DNA from: Microtetraspora glauca
GTDB lineage: Bacteria > Actinomycetota > Actinomycetes > Streptosporangiales > Streptosporangiaceae
Assembly (NCBI GenBank): GCA_001570385.1
Contig: BBYL01000009.1
Span: 186,001-250,000 of the forward strand
Reading direction: 5' to 3'
Length of the DNA stretch: 64,000 nt
Below are positions 32,042 through 40,127 of this stretch, piece by piece; positions within the stretch are counted from its first letter, which is position 1; each line of letters opens with the position of its first letter. Below the pieces are notes generated by a model. It saw only the letters and a list, made by a program, of their open reading frames with translations. It was not told where the DNA came from and did not search any database. The position numbers and the translations under genes were made by a program.

Positions 32042-32113
32042 GATTACTGTAATATTGTAATCATGCCGTCGGCTTGGGGAACCCCAGGTGACAACGTTGA
32101 TCATTTCAACGTG
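32042..32113. promoter_or_regulatory. Operator region upstream of the ABM-globin gene
   Basis: Two elements lie here. GATTAC (32042-32047) and GTAATC (32057-32062) flank AATATT-containing sequence, an A/T-rich dyad likely over the promoter. At 32092-32113, ACGTTGA-N5-TCAACGT (32094-32112) matches the MarR/EamA operator: the 20-base core AACGTTGA-A/T-CATTT-T/C-AACGT-T/G differs at only three positions. The DUF952 gene starts 70 bases to the right and could use the same site. Confidence 0.6.
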
Positions 32114-32182
32114 GCATTCAGTCCGTTGTGGCGGCGGTGAGGGCCGAGTCGGCCGCCGAGCACCGCCCGGTAGGGTCGGTGC

Positions 32183-32530
32183 ATGATCGTGCATCTGGCG
32201 TTGGCGGCCGACTGGGCCGAGGCGATGAAGCGGGGCGAGTACCGCGTCTCCACGCTCGGCCGGACGCTTGAGGAGGAGGGATTCATCCACGCCTCCACCG
32301 ATCCCGGCCAGGCGCGCGGCGTGGCCGGGCGCTACTACCGTCACGTCACCGAACCGCTGGTGCTGCTCACCATCGATGAGGACCTGCTCGGCTGCCCGGT
32401 GCGGTTCGAGGTCCCGGACGGCTCGGAGGAGACGTTCCCGCACATCTACGGACCGGTCCCGGTCGGGGCGGTCGTCGCGGTCAGCGACTTCCCCCTCGAC
32501 CTGGAACCGGACCGGCCGCTGCCCGCCTGA
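32183..32530 (+). CDS. DUF952 family protein
   Basis: 115 residues: MIVHLALAADWAEAMKRGEY, LEEEGFIHASTDPGQARGVA, then FPHIYGPVPVGAVVAV. The F-I-H-x-S and F-P-H-I-Y-G-P motifs are diagnostic of DUF952, a small fold related to ADP-ribosyl-transferase-like barrels, with unknown reaction. It ends 64 bases before the convergent DUF2786 gene. No terminator hairpin was recognised between them. Confidence 0.9.
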   Translation: MIVHLALAADWAEAMKRGEYRVSTLGRTLEEEGFIHASTDPGQARGVAGRYYRHVTEPLVLLTIDEDLLGCPVRFEVPDGSEETFPHIYGPVPVGAVVAVSDFPLDLEPDRPLPA

Positions 32531-32593
32531 CCACCGCCCTGAACGCCGCCTCCGGATGCGGCCCCGCGCAAATGGATCAGACCCGTGGCGCGG

Positions 32594-33337
32594 TCACCGG
32601 CCGATCCGGGGCCGCGCCGGGGCACCGAGGCGCGACCCGCCGAGGTCGGCCCGATCCCCGGCGGCCCGGCCTCCGTCCCAGCCCGACCAGTCACTCAACG
32701 CCCGCCGCCCGGCCCGGCGCACGTTCGGGAACATCTGCTCGTAGACCCGGCCGACCTGGGCGGCGCGGTCACGCAACACCAGCTCCGCCCCGCGCCCGGC
32801 GCGGGGCGGGGTATCGCGGGCGGCGTCCCTGGCCGCAGTGGTCTCGGCGGCCCGCAACCGCTCGCAGACGCGGTTGACGTATCCGGCCATCCAGCTCTTC
32901 CGGTAGCTGATCGTGGTGTGGCCGGGCGGGACGGCGACGCGCAGGACACCGGACGCCATCTGTAGGCAGAGCGAGGTGAACAGCATCTCCACCAGGTCGA
33001 GATCGGAGCGGTAGCCGACGACCTGCACCTCCGACACCGAGCCGATCTTGCGGTAGATCGTCCGGCAGCGCAGCGCCGTGGCCACGCCCCCGAGCAGAGC
33101 CCGTCGGTCCGGCTGGTAGGGATTGCCGATCTCGATGACCAGACGGTCGACCTCGTCCCGCACCTGGCCCGTGTCGGCGAGCACGGCCTGCTCGATGCCG
33201 TACGCCGCCATGAGCGCGCACGCCTTTTCCAGAAAGACGGCCGCCTCGGCCTCACCGGTGGTCGGATGCTCGGCCACGGCGAGGAGCTTGCGGATGAGCT
33301 CCAGCTTGCGCTCGGGAATCTCGTTCACGGTGGCCAT
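32594..33337 (-). CDS. DUF2786 domain protein
   Basis: 247 residues. The N-terminal DUF2786 segment reads KLELIRKLLAVAEHPTTGEA then EAAVFLEKACALMAAYGIEQ. The following region (IYRKIGSVSEVQVVGYRSDL, KSWMAGYVNRVCERLRAAET) is the usual companion domain. Function is unknown; members occur widely in actinobacteria and phages. The last 40 residues are low-complexity Arg/Gly/Asp. Start ATG 33337 is used; Met at residue 1 directly precedes the conserved NEIPERKLE. Confidence 0.88.
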   Translation of the reverse strand: MATVNEIPERKLELIRKLLAVAEHPTTGEAEAAVFLEKACALMAAYGIEQAVLADTGQVRDEVDRLVIEIGNPYQPDRRALLGGVATALRCRTIYRKIGSVSEVQVVGYRSDLDLVEMLFTSLCLQMASGVLRVAVPPGHTTISYRKSWMAGYVNRVCERLRAAETTAARDAARDTPPRAGRGAELVLRDRAAQVGRVYEQMFPNVRRAGRRALSDWSGWDGGRAAGDRADLGGSRLGAPARPRIGR

Positions 33338-33406
33338 CCCTTCAATGCCGGTGACAACGGGCGCAACGTTACGGGACGCTACCGACAGTTACGGACCCCG
33401 GAGGAC

Positions 33407-34213
33407 TCAGCGGCAGAGCAGCTTCTCCATGCGGCGCGCCGCGAACCACAGCCCGGCCGTCACCATCGCGATCAGGTAGGCGGCGTGGCCGGCCAGTCCC
33501 GGCTCGTACGTGCTCAGGCACAGGCCGCGCACCAGCTCGACCGCGTGGTAGAGCGGGGTGACCTGGATCAGGACCTCCATCCAGACCGGGTAGTTCTGCA
33601 CCGGGGAGAACGTCCCGGAGAACAGGAACAGCGCGAACTGGCCGGTGGTCATCAGGTCGAAGTCCTGCCAGCCACGCATCAAAGTGCTGATCGCCAGGCC
33701 GACCGCGCCGAAGGCCAGGCTCACCAGGACGGTCGCGGGGAAGGCGGCCAGCGCGCCCCCCACCGTCGCCAGGCCGAGCGCCACCATGATGCCGAGGAAG
33801 ATCCCGGTGTAGAGGGAGCCGCGGACGGTCGCCCACACCAACTCGCCGAACGCGATCTCCACCGGCCGCACCGGTGTGGCCAGCACCGCCTCGTACGTCT
33901 TCATGTATTTGAGCTTGAAGAACACGTTGAACGTGGTCTCCGACAGCGCCCCCGACATCGCCGACACCGCCAGCATGGCCGGAGCGACGAACGCGGCGTA
34001 GGACATGGTCCGGCCGGCGACCGTCAGGTCCCCGACCAGCGCGCCGACCCCGACGCCGATGGACAGCAGGTAGAGCAGCGGCTCGAAGAACCCGGAGACG
34101 AGCACGATCCAGTAGGCGGGGCCGGAGCGCAACGCCCCCACGTTGCGCCCGATCACGGCGCCGACGCGGGCGGGGGAGACCCGGGCCACCCGCCTGGCCA
34201 CCAGGGTGGTCAT
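33407..34213 (-). CDS. ABC-2 permease (DrrB-like), second subunit
   Basis: 268 residues from ATG 34213 (34216 also possible), preceded by GGAGG. Six membrane segments and the ABC-2 conserved stretch TPLYHAVELVRGLCLSTYEP near the C-terminus. It overlaps the upstream permease stop. With 34216-34986 it should form a heterodimeric channel, driven by the ATPase at 34988. Long open frames reaching 34918 on this strand are out of frame with the upstream gene and are spurious. Confidence 0.9.
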   Translation of the reverse strand: MTTLVARRVARVSPARVGAVIGRNVGALRSGPAYWIVLVSGFFEPLLYLLSIGVGVGALVGDLTVAGRTMSYAAFVAPAMLAVSAMSGALSETTFNVFFKLKYMKTYEAVLATPVRPVEIAFGELVWATVRGSLYTGIFLGIMVALGLATVGGALAAFPATVLVSLAFGAVGLAISTLMRGWQDFDLMTTGQFALFLFSGTFSPVQNYPVWMEVLIQVTPLYHAVELVRGLCLSTYEPGLAGHAAYLIAMVTAGLWFAARRMEKLLCR

Positions 34214-34215
34214 CA

Positions 34216-34986
34216 TCAGTCCTCCAGCCTCCGGCGGAACCTGTACGCGGCCATGGCCGTCCCGGCGAGCGCCCACAGCAGCAGGCAGCCCACATGGGCG
34301 GCGATCGGCCAGGGCGGCGCGATCCCGAGCGTGGCCGAACGGCACAGCTCGACGGAGTGCCACAGCGGCGAGACGTACGCCACCGGCCGCACCAGCGCCG
34401 GGAGCTGCTCGATGGGAAAGAAGACCCCCGAGAACAGCGCCGCGGGGATCATCACGAAGCGGAACAGCAGCGCGAAGTGGCTGTCGTGCTCGATGCTCGC
34501 CGCGAACGCCATGACCGGCGCCGCGGTCGCCACCGTCAGCAACGCGCAGACGAGCGGGATCGTCACGGCCCACGGCGAGTGGAGCGCGTCGAAGAACAGC
34601 ACGACCAGCAGGAACGCCAGGACGGCGGTCGTCACGCGGAACAGCAGGTAGAGCAGGTGGCCGGTGACGATGTCGTCCGGCCGTACCGGGGTCGCCCGCA
34701 TCGCGTGGTAGGCGCGGACCCACTTGAAGTCGCCGAGCACCGAGTACGTCGACTCGCCGACCGCCATCTGGAACGCGGTGGAGGCGACCACTCCGGGCAC
34801 GATCCAGGACAGGTAGTCGACGCCCTGCACGGAGCCGATATAACCGCCGACGCCCATGCCCATGCTGATCACGAACAGCACCGGCAGGACGAACGAGGAG
34901 AACACCGACGCGCGCCACAGCCGGCGGTACAGCGTCAGGTGCCGTTCCAGGACGGCGATGCTGGGGTGGACGGTTCCCATGGCCAT
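34216..34986 (-). CDS. ABC-2 permease (DrrB-like), first subunit
   Basis: 256 residues from ATG 34986 (or 34980): VLERHLTLYRRLWRASVFSS, then MAVGESTYSVLGDFKWVRAY and the ABC-2 end YVSPLWHSVELCRSATLGIA. Six membrane segments. It begins one base after the ATPase stop, so translation is coupled. The paired paralogous permeases suggest a lipid or drug exporter, as in daunorubicin-type systems; substrate is unknown. Confidence 0.9.
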   Translation of the reverse strand: MAMGTVHPSIAVLERHLTLYRRLWRASVFSSFVLPVLFVISMGMGVGGYIGSVQGVDYLSWIVPGVVASTAFQMAVGESTYSVLGDFKWVRAYHAMRATPVRPDDIVTGHLLYLLFRVTTAVLAFLLVVLFFDALHSPWAVTIPLVCALLTVATAAPVMAFAASIEHDSHFALLFRFVMIPAALFSGVFFPIEQLPALVRPVAYVSPLWHSVELCRSATLGIAPPWPIAAHVGCLLLWALAGTAMAAYRFRRRLED

Positions 34987-34987
34987 G

Positions 34988-35923
34988 TCAGTCCACCAGC
35001 GTCCGGCCGGTGAGGTGCAGGAACACGTCCTCCAGGGTGGCGCGGCGTACCAGCACGCTGGAGGGGACCAGACCGCGCCCGTGCACCGCGGCCACCGCCG
35101 CGTCTCCGTCGTCGGCGTAGAGCAGCACCCGGTCGGGCAGCGGGTCCACCCGCTCGCCGATGCCGTCGAGCTTGGCCGCGTAGTCGGCATTGGAGTCGAG
35201 GCCATCGGGGAAGCGCAGCTCGACCACCTCGGCCGTGGAGTACGTCTCGATCAGCGACCGGGGCGAACCCTCCGCCACGATCTTGCCGCCGTCCATGACC
35301 ACGAGCCGGTCGCACAACTGCTCGGCCTCGTCCATGTAATGCGTGGTCAGCACGAGGGTGGTGCCGCGCTGCTTGAGCCGGAACAGCCGCTCCCACAGCA
35401 GATGCCTCGCCTGCGGGTCGAGGCCGGTGGTCGGCTCGTCGAGCAGCACGATGTCGGGCTCGTTGATCATCGCTCTGGCGATCGTGAGCCGGCGCTTCAT
35501 GCCGCCGGACAGCGGCTCGACCATGCTGCCCGCCCGGTCCGACAGCTGCACGAACTCCAGCAACTCGTCGGCCCGCCGCCGTCCCTCGGCGCGGGACAGC
35601 CCGAAGTAGCGGGCGTAGGTCGTGAGGTTCTCCCGGACCGACAGGTCGGGATCGAGGTTGTCCAGCTGGGGGCAGACGCCCAGCCTGGCCCGGATCCTGG
35701 TGCCGTCGCGCACCGGGTCCATCCCCAGGATGCGCAGCTCTCCGGACGTGGGCGCGGAGACACAGCTGATCATCCTCATGGTGGAGGACTTGCCGGCCCC
35801 GTTGGGCCCGAGGAAGCCGAACGCCTCGCCTGGTGCGACCTCCACGTCGATGCCCTTGACGGCGGTGAAATCGCCGAAGCGCTTGACCAGGTCACGCGCG
35901 AAGATCAATGGTTGCTCAGCCAC
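34988..35923 (-). CDS. ABC exporter ATP-binding protein (DrrA/NodI-like)
   Basis: 311 residues from GTG 35923. Walker A GPNGAGKSS (39-47), signature LSGGMK (138-143), Walker B VLLDEPTTGLDP, switch TTHYMDEAEQL: the DrrA/CcmA drug-exporter family. The C-terminal extension of about 90 residues is typical of DrrA. First gene of a three-gene minus-strand exporter operon. It is divergent from the ECF sigma factor operon, with 193 bases between the starts. No local regulator gene is adjacent except the sigma factor. Confidence 0.92.
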   Translation of the reverse strand: MAEQPLIFARDLVKRFGDFTAVKGIDVEVAPGEAFGFLGPNGAGKSSTMRMISCVSAPTSGELRILGMDPVRDGTRIRARLGVCPQLDNLDPDLSVRENLTTYARYFGLSRAEGRRRADELLEFVQLSDRAGSMVEPLSGGMKRRLTIARAMINEPDIVLLDEPTTGLDPQARHLLWERLFRLKQRGTTLVLTTHYMDEAEQLCDRLVVMDGGKIVAEGSPRSLIETYSTAEVVELRFPDGLDSNADYAAKLDGIGERVDPLPDRVLLYADDGDAAVAAVHGRGLVPSSVLVRRATLEDVFLHLTGRTLVD

Positions 35924-36116
35924 GTGCCAAGACACTAATGAAGGCCCCCGACATTTCCACAACCATTTTTCGGCGCGCTTCGCCGCCGCGAGAACCCGGC
36001 GTCCCCGCGCCGTCCCCGCTCCCCGTACGCGCTCCCCGTACTGAGGCGGGAGCGATCGTTGAACCGTACGGCGGGCGGGACGCTACGCACATGTCGTGAA
36101 CGAAGGAGCAGAGGGC

Positions 36117-36686
36117 ATGGCGCTGCGCTGGTTCGCCGGGACCGCACGCCGGTCGCGTGCCCCGGTGGAGGACGAGACCGTCCTGGCCAGGGTGGCCGAC
36201 GGTGACGCGGCCGCGCTGGGCGAGCTGTACGAGCGCTATTCGCGGCCGCTGTTCGCCTTCCTCTTCCGGCTCGCGGGGGACCGGGGTACGGCGGAGGAGA
36301 TCCTGCAGGACACCCTGCTCGCGGTATGGCGGTCGGCGGGCACCTATCGGAGCCGCTCCAGCGTCAGCACGTGGTTGTTCGGGGTGGCCCGCAGGCAGGC
36401 GCACAACCGGCTGCGCGGCCTCCCGCCGCCGCTGCCCGCGGATCCGGCCGACGGCGCCGACCCGGTGCCGGGGCCCGAGGAACTGGCGGTGGGCGGCGAC
36501 CGGGTCCAGCAGACGCTGGCGCACCTCCCGCTGGCCCAGCGGGAGGTGGTCGTCCTCGCCTACCTCAACGACCTGGGCCATCAGGAGATCGCCGACATCC
36601 TCGCGATCCCCGTAGGCACGGTGAAGAGCCGCCTGCACCACGCCCGCGCGACCCTGAGGGGGTGCATCGATGCACGAGTGGACTGA
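36117..36686 (+). CDS. ECF-family RNA polymerase sigma factor
   Basis: 189 residues. Region 2 covers about 24-100: LGELYERYSRPLFAFLFRLA, AEEILQDTLLAVWRSAGTYR, STWLFGVARRQAHNRLR. Region 4 covers about 135-185: LPLAQREVVVLAYLNDLGHQ, EIADILAIPVGTVKSRLHHA. Start ATG 36117 follows AAGGAG; GTG 36096 is in frame but less likely. A possible ECF-type promoter, GAACC at 36061 and CGCTAC at 36081, lies just upstream, hinting at autoregulation. Its 3' end overlaps the next gene by 17 bases. Confidence 0.92.
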   Translation: MALRWFAGTARRSRAPVEDETVLARVADGDAAALGELYERYSRPLFAFLFRLAGDRGTAEEILQDTLLAVWRSAGTYRSRSSVSTWLFGVARRQAHNRLRGLPPPLPADPADGADPVPGPEELAVGGDRVQQTLAHLPLAQREVVVLAYLNDLGHQEIADILAIPVGTVKSRLHHARATLRGCIDARVD

Positions 36687-37758
36687 GTCTGCCGAACCGC
36701 CGCGGCCTCAACCGCCACGGCCCGAACAGCCACGGCCCGAACAGCCACGGCCCCAGCCGATTCCCGAGCCGATTCCCGGCCCACCGCACGCACCGGATTC
36801 CGAATTCCTTCCGGCGGCGCCGCCTGAACTGCGGGGCATCCGGCACGGCATTCCGGAACCCCCCGGACCGGAGATCGTACGGAGCGTCCTGCTGGCATCC
36901 GCGCTCGGCGGGACACGCGCGTCATGGGAGGCGGCACCGGACGAGGCACGTTCAGACGGCGCGCGGTCAGAAGCGACGCGGGGGGAGGCCGGACCGGGCG
37001 AGGGATGGTCGGCTCGGCCGGCTGACGGAGAAGCACGCGAGGCATGGCCGGAGAACCCGCTCACCCGGCACGCACGGCGGTCTCCGCGACCGCGGGCGTG
37101 GCGGCCTGTGCGGCGGCCGGTCGTCCGCGCCTGGACGTTGCTGGCGATGGAAGCCCGCATCATGCATCGGTCGATCTGGCTCGCCTCGGCACTCGTCATG
37201 GCGGTCAGTGTGGGATTCGCCCTGCTCAGGGGCGACAGCGCCCAGCTTGTGCTGTCCCTCGCCGCCCCGCTGATCGCCGGGGTCGGCGTCGCCGGTTCGT
37301 ATGACGCCGGCCGAGGCGGCCGCGGCACCGCCGCCGAGTTGGTGGCGACCACCCCGACCTCGCCCCGCGTCATCATGCTGGCGCGGGTGACGCTCGCCTT
37401 CGGCTACGACCTGGCCCTGGCATTGCTCTCCTCGGCCGTGGCACTCGCCTACGGCTCGGCTCCCGCCGGGATGACGTCGCTCGTCACGGCGTGGCTGGGC
37501 CCGATGGCGCTGCTCGCGGCGCTGGGCCTGCTGCTCGCGGTGTGCTGGCACGCCGAGGGCGCGATCGGGGCCGCGCTCGCGGTCTGGACGGCCTACGCGC
37601 TGACCTTCACCCGGCTGCCGGTCCTGGACGGGACGCGGCTCTTCTGGTCCAACGGCACGGCGACGGCCGGCCTGGCGCTCGCGCTCGCCCTCGCCGCCGT
37701 GATCGCGGCGGGCAGGGGTGAACCGATCCGCTTCGGCGGCGCTACTCACCGATCATGA
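36670..37758 (+). CDS. Membrane protein with proline-rich cytoplasmic N-terminus; candidate anti-sigma or transporter partner
   Basis: 362 residues. The first 40 are Pro/Arg/Glu-rich with PRPEQ repeats encoded by tandem 15-base units (about 36711-36755), then IPEPIPGP repeats. Residues 41-155 are polar, and about six membrane helices follow from residue 165 (SIWLASALVMAVSVGFALL onward). It starts inside the sigma-factor gene and overlaps the next gene as ATGA. There is no H-x3-C-x2-C zinc motif, so it is not a classical zinc anti-sigma factor, yet its position is that of one. Family not recognised. Confidence 0.7.
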   Translation: MHEWTESAEPPRPQPPRPEQPRPEQPRPQPIPEPIPGPPHAPDSEFLPAAPPELRGIRHGIPEPPGPEIVRSVLLASALGGTRASWEAAPDEARSDGARSEATRGEAGPGEGWSARPADGEAREAWPENPLTRHARRSPRPRAWRPVRRPVVRAWTLLAMEARIMHRSIWLASALVMAVSVGFALLRGDSAQLVLSLAAPLIAGVGVAGSYDAGRGGRGTAAELVATTPTSPRVIMLARVTLAFGYDLALALLSSAVALAYGSAPAGMTSLVTAWLGPMALLAALGLLLAVCWHAEGAIGAALAVWTAYALTFTRLPVLDGTRLFWSNGTATAGLALALALAAVIAAGRGEPIRFGGATHRS

Positions 37759-38456
37759 AACCTCTCGATCTCTGGGCGCATGAGCTGCGCAGGGCCGGAC
37801 CCGCCGCTCTGGCGGGGGCCCCGGCCCTGGTGCTGCTCATGGCGCTCCTCGCCATACTCGGCGCGCGGCTCGGCTCCCGCGAGTCGACCACCGCGTTCAT
37901 GCTGGCCGGCGCCCTGGAGTGGGTGATCCCGCTCATCACCGGGATGGCCGCCGCCTCCTCACTCGGCCGGGACCAGGCCGTGGAACTCCAGCTCACCCTG
38001 CCGGTGGGCTACCGCTCGACCGTGCTGCGCCGGCTGGCCGTCATGGCGGGCTGGACCGGCCTGTGCGCCGCCGCGGGCTCGGCCGTACTCGCCGTGGGTG
38101 GATGGTGGGGCCTGGTGCCCGACGCGCCGGGTGGCCCGGCGGTCCAGCTCACCTGGCTCGCTCCCGCGCTGTGGCTGGCCGCCCTGGGCCTGCTCGCCTC
38201 GGCCGCCTTCCGCAGCACCGTGGCGGCCACCACCACGGTCGCGTTCGTCTGGGTCATCGAGCTGATGTTCCCCGGCCCCCTGCAGGCGAGCCTCCCGTCG
38301 CGGCTGCTCTACCTGTTCGCCACCACGCGCGGCATGGTGCCCGACGACTGGACGGCCAACCGGGTCGTCCTGTTGTGCTCCGCCCTGCCGCTCGTCGCGG
38401 CGGCCTGGTTCCTGCTCGGCGACGCCGAGCGCGTACTCGGAGGTGAGACCGAATGA
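37755..38456 (+). CDS. Integral membrane protein (ABC-2-like subunit)
   Basis: 233 residues, six hydrophobic segments: AGAPALVLLMALLAILGARL, ALEWVIPLITGMAAASSLGR, then WTGLCAAAGSAVLAVGGWWG and others. The segment GRDQAVELQLTLPVGYRST resembles the cytoplasmic loop of ABC-2 permeases. Both ends overlap their neighbours by 4 bases. It most likely forms part of the channel with the gene at 38453. Confidence 0.75.
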   Translation: MKPLDLWAHELRRAGPAALAGAPALVLLMALLAILGARLGSRESTTAFMLAGALEWVIPLITGMAAASSLGRDQAVELQLTLPVGYRSTVLRRLAVMAGWTGLCAAAGSAVLAVGGWWGLVPDAPGGPAVQLTWLAPALWLAALGLLASAAFRSTVAATTTVAFVWVIELMFPGPLQASLPSRLLYLFATTRGMVPDDWTANRVVLLCSALPLVAAAWFLLGDAERVLGGETE

Positions 38457-39253
38457 TCGCCGCTCTGCGCTACGAGTTCCTGATGCAGATCCGCCGGCCC
38501 GTCATGTGGATCGTGTACGGCCTGGCCTTCGCGGCGCTCGTCGCCACGATGTGGCCCGCGTACCGGACCCTCGACCTCGGTTCGGGTGGCGGGCACGATC
38601 CGAAGCTGGCCATGGTCGTGTCGGCGAAGGTGACCATGTCGCTGCTGGCGATCGTCTACGGATGTCTGCTGGCCGACCGGCTCATACGGGACCGCAGGCT
38701 CGGCGTCGCCACGATCATGGACGCCTCGTCCGCCAACCCGCTCGGCCGCCTGATCGGCAAATACGCGGGCGTGTGCGCCGCGACGGCCGCGCCGATCGCA
38801 CTGGCGTTCTTCGGCCGGGCCGTCGTCTACGCGATCGCCGAGGGGAAGGCCGAGGCGCTGGCCTGGTCGGTGCCCGTCTTCGCGACGGCCATCCTCCCCG
38901 GACTGGCCTTCCTGGGCGCACTCGCCCTGGCCGGGCCCCTGCTGATGCCTCCGCTGGTGTTCCGGGTGCTGTTCGTCGCCTACTGGTTCTGGGGCAACCT
39001 CATCCCGGCCGACATGATGCCCACCCTGTCGCACACGATCTTCGCGGCGACGGGTGACTACGTGGCGTACGGCCTCTTCGACCGGGGGAGTGAAGGTGGC
39101 TTCGTCTACGGGCCGTGGCCGGATGCGGCGCTGAACTTCCTGCGCCCCGTGGCGAGCCCCGCCGTCGCCGTCCTCTGGATGGGCGTCATGGTCGCGCTCG
39201 CCGCCGGCATCCTCCTGCTCGCCCGTCTCCACGCCGCCCGATCGGAGCACTGA
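38453..39253 (+). CDS. ABC-2-type membrane subunit
   Basis: 266 residues, six membrane segments. Sequence includes LRYEFLMQIRRPVMWIVYGL at the N-terminus and LLADRLIRDRRLGVATIMDA, a loop pattern of ABC-2 subunits. The final helix GVMVALAAGILLLARLHAAR ends near the stop. Its ATG overlaps the previous stop (ATGA), and the ATPase gene begins one base after its own stop. It is therefore coupled to the sigma-factor operon. Confidence 0.82.
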   Translation: MIAALRYEFLMQIRRPVMWIVYGLAFAALVATMWPAYRTLDLGSGGGHDPKLAMVVSAKVTMSLLAIVYGCLLADRLIRDRRLGVATIMDASSANPLGRLIGKYAGVCAATAAPIALAFFGRAVVYAIAEGKAEALAWSVPVFATAILPGLAFLGALALAGPLLMPPLVFRVLFVAYWFWGNLIPADMMPTLSHTIFAATGDYVAYGLFDRGSEGGFVYGPWPDAALNFLRPVASPAVAVLWMGVMVALAAGILLLARLHAARSEH

Positions 39254-39254
39254 C

Positions 39255-40127
39255 ATGCGCATCCAGCTCTCCCAGCTGACCAAGACGTACAAGGGCGGCG
39301 TGCACGCCCTCAAAGGCATCGACCTCGACGTGCCCACCGGCATGTACGGCCTGCTCGGCTCCAACGGGGCGGGCAAGACCACGCTCATGCGGATCCTCGC
39401 CGGACTGCTGCGGCCCACCTCCGGAACGGTCCGCCTCGGCGGCGACGACGTCACCACCAAGGAGGGCAGGCTCGCCGTCCAGCGCACGCTCGGCTACCTG
39501 CCCCAGGACCTCGGCGTCTACCCCGACCTGACCGCGCGGCAGTTCCTCGACTACATCGCGCTGCTCAAGGGCCTCGACGAGCGGCCCGGACGGCGCCGCC
39601 GCATCGGCGAGCTGCTGGAGGTGGTCGCGCTCGGCGAGCACGCCGACCGCAGGCTCAAGGGCTACTCCGGCGGCATGCTGCGCCGCGTCGGCATCGCCCA
39701 GGCGCTGCTCAACGACCCCCGCCTCCTCATCGTGGACGAGCCGACCACCGGCCTGGACCCCGAGGAACGGATCCGCTTCCGCACGCTGCTCTCCCATCTC
39801 GCCGGGGAGCGCACCGTCCTGCTCAGCACGCACATCGTGGAGGACGTGGCGCAGACCTGCCGGTACCTCGCCGTGCTGGCCAAGGGCCGCCTGGTGTTCC
39901 AGGGCGACGTCGGAGAGCTGGTGTCGCGCGCGGACCGGCAGGTGTGGACGGTGACGACCTCCGGCGCCGCGCCGTCCACCGGCCGGGTCGTGGCCGCGCT
40001 CCCGCACGGCTCGGGGATGCGCTACCGGGTCGTCGCCCCCGTGCCGCCCGACCCGATGGCGCGGCCCGCCGAGCCGACCCTGGAAGACGGCTACCTCGCG
40101 CTCATGGAGGCGGCCGCCCCCGTATGA
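39255..40127 (+). CDS. ABC transporter ATP-binding protein
   Basis: 290 residues. Walker A GSNGAGKTT (about 35-43), signature YSGGM (137-141), Walker B LLIVDEPTTGLDPE, switch STHIVED. Last gene of the sigma-factor operon 36117-40127. The combination of an ECF sigma factor, a large polytopic protein, two ABC-2-like subunits and an ATPase suggests an exporter that is either sensed by or controlled through the sigma factor. Its 3' end overlaps the convergent PD40-like gene by 37 bases. Confidence 0.92.
   Translation: MRIQLSQLTKTYKGGVHALKGIDLDVPTGMYGLLGSNGAGKTTLMRILAGLLRPTSGTVRLGGDDVTTKEGRLAVQRTLGYLPQDLGVYPDLTARQFLDYIALLKGLDERPGRRRRIGELLEVVALGEHADRRLKGYSGGMLRRVGIAQALLNDPRLLIVDEPTTGLDPEERIRFRTLLSHLAGERTVLLSTHIVEDVAQTCRYLAVLAKGRLVFQGDVGELVSRADRQVWTVTTSGAAPSTGRVVAALPHGSGMRYRVVAPVPPDPMARPAEPTLEDGYLALMEAAAPV

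Noticed and set aside
33407..34918. 503-codon minus-strand frame covering both ABC-2 permease genes
   Set aside because: The part upstream of 34213 is an out-of-frame reading of the first permease. The two permeases are clear in separate frames with overlapping stop/start.
36061..36086. ECF-type promoter upstream of the sigma factor as a firm feature
   Set aside because: GAACC and CGCTAC have a plausible spacing, but such short motifs are common in GC-rich DNA; mentioned only in the gene entry.
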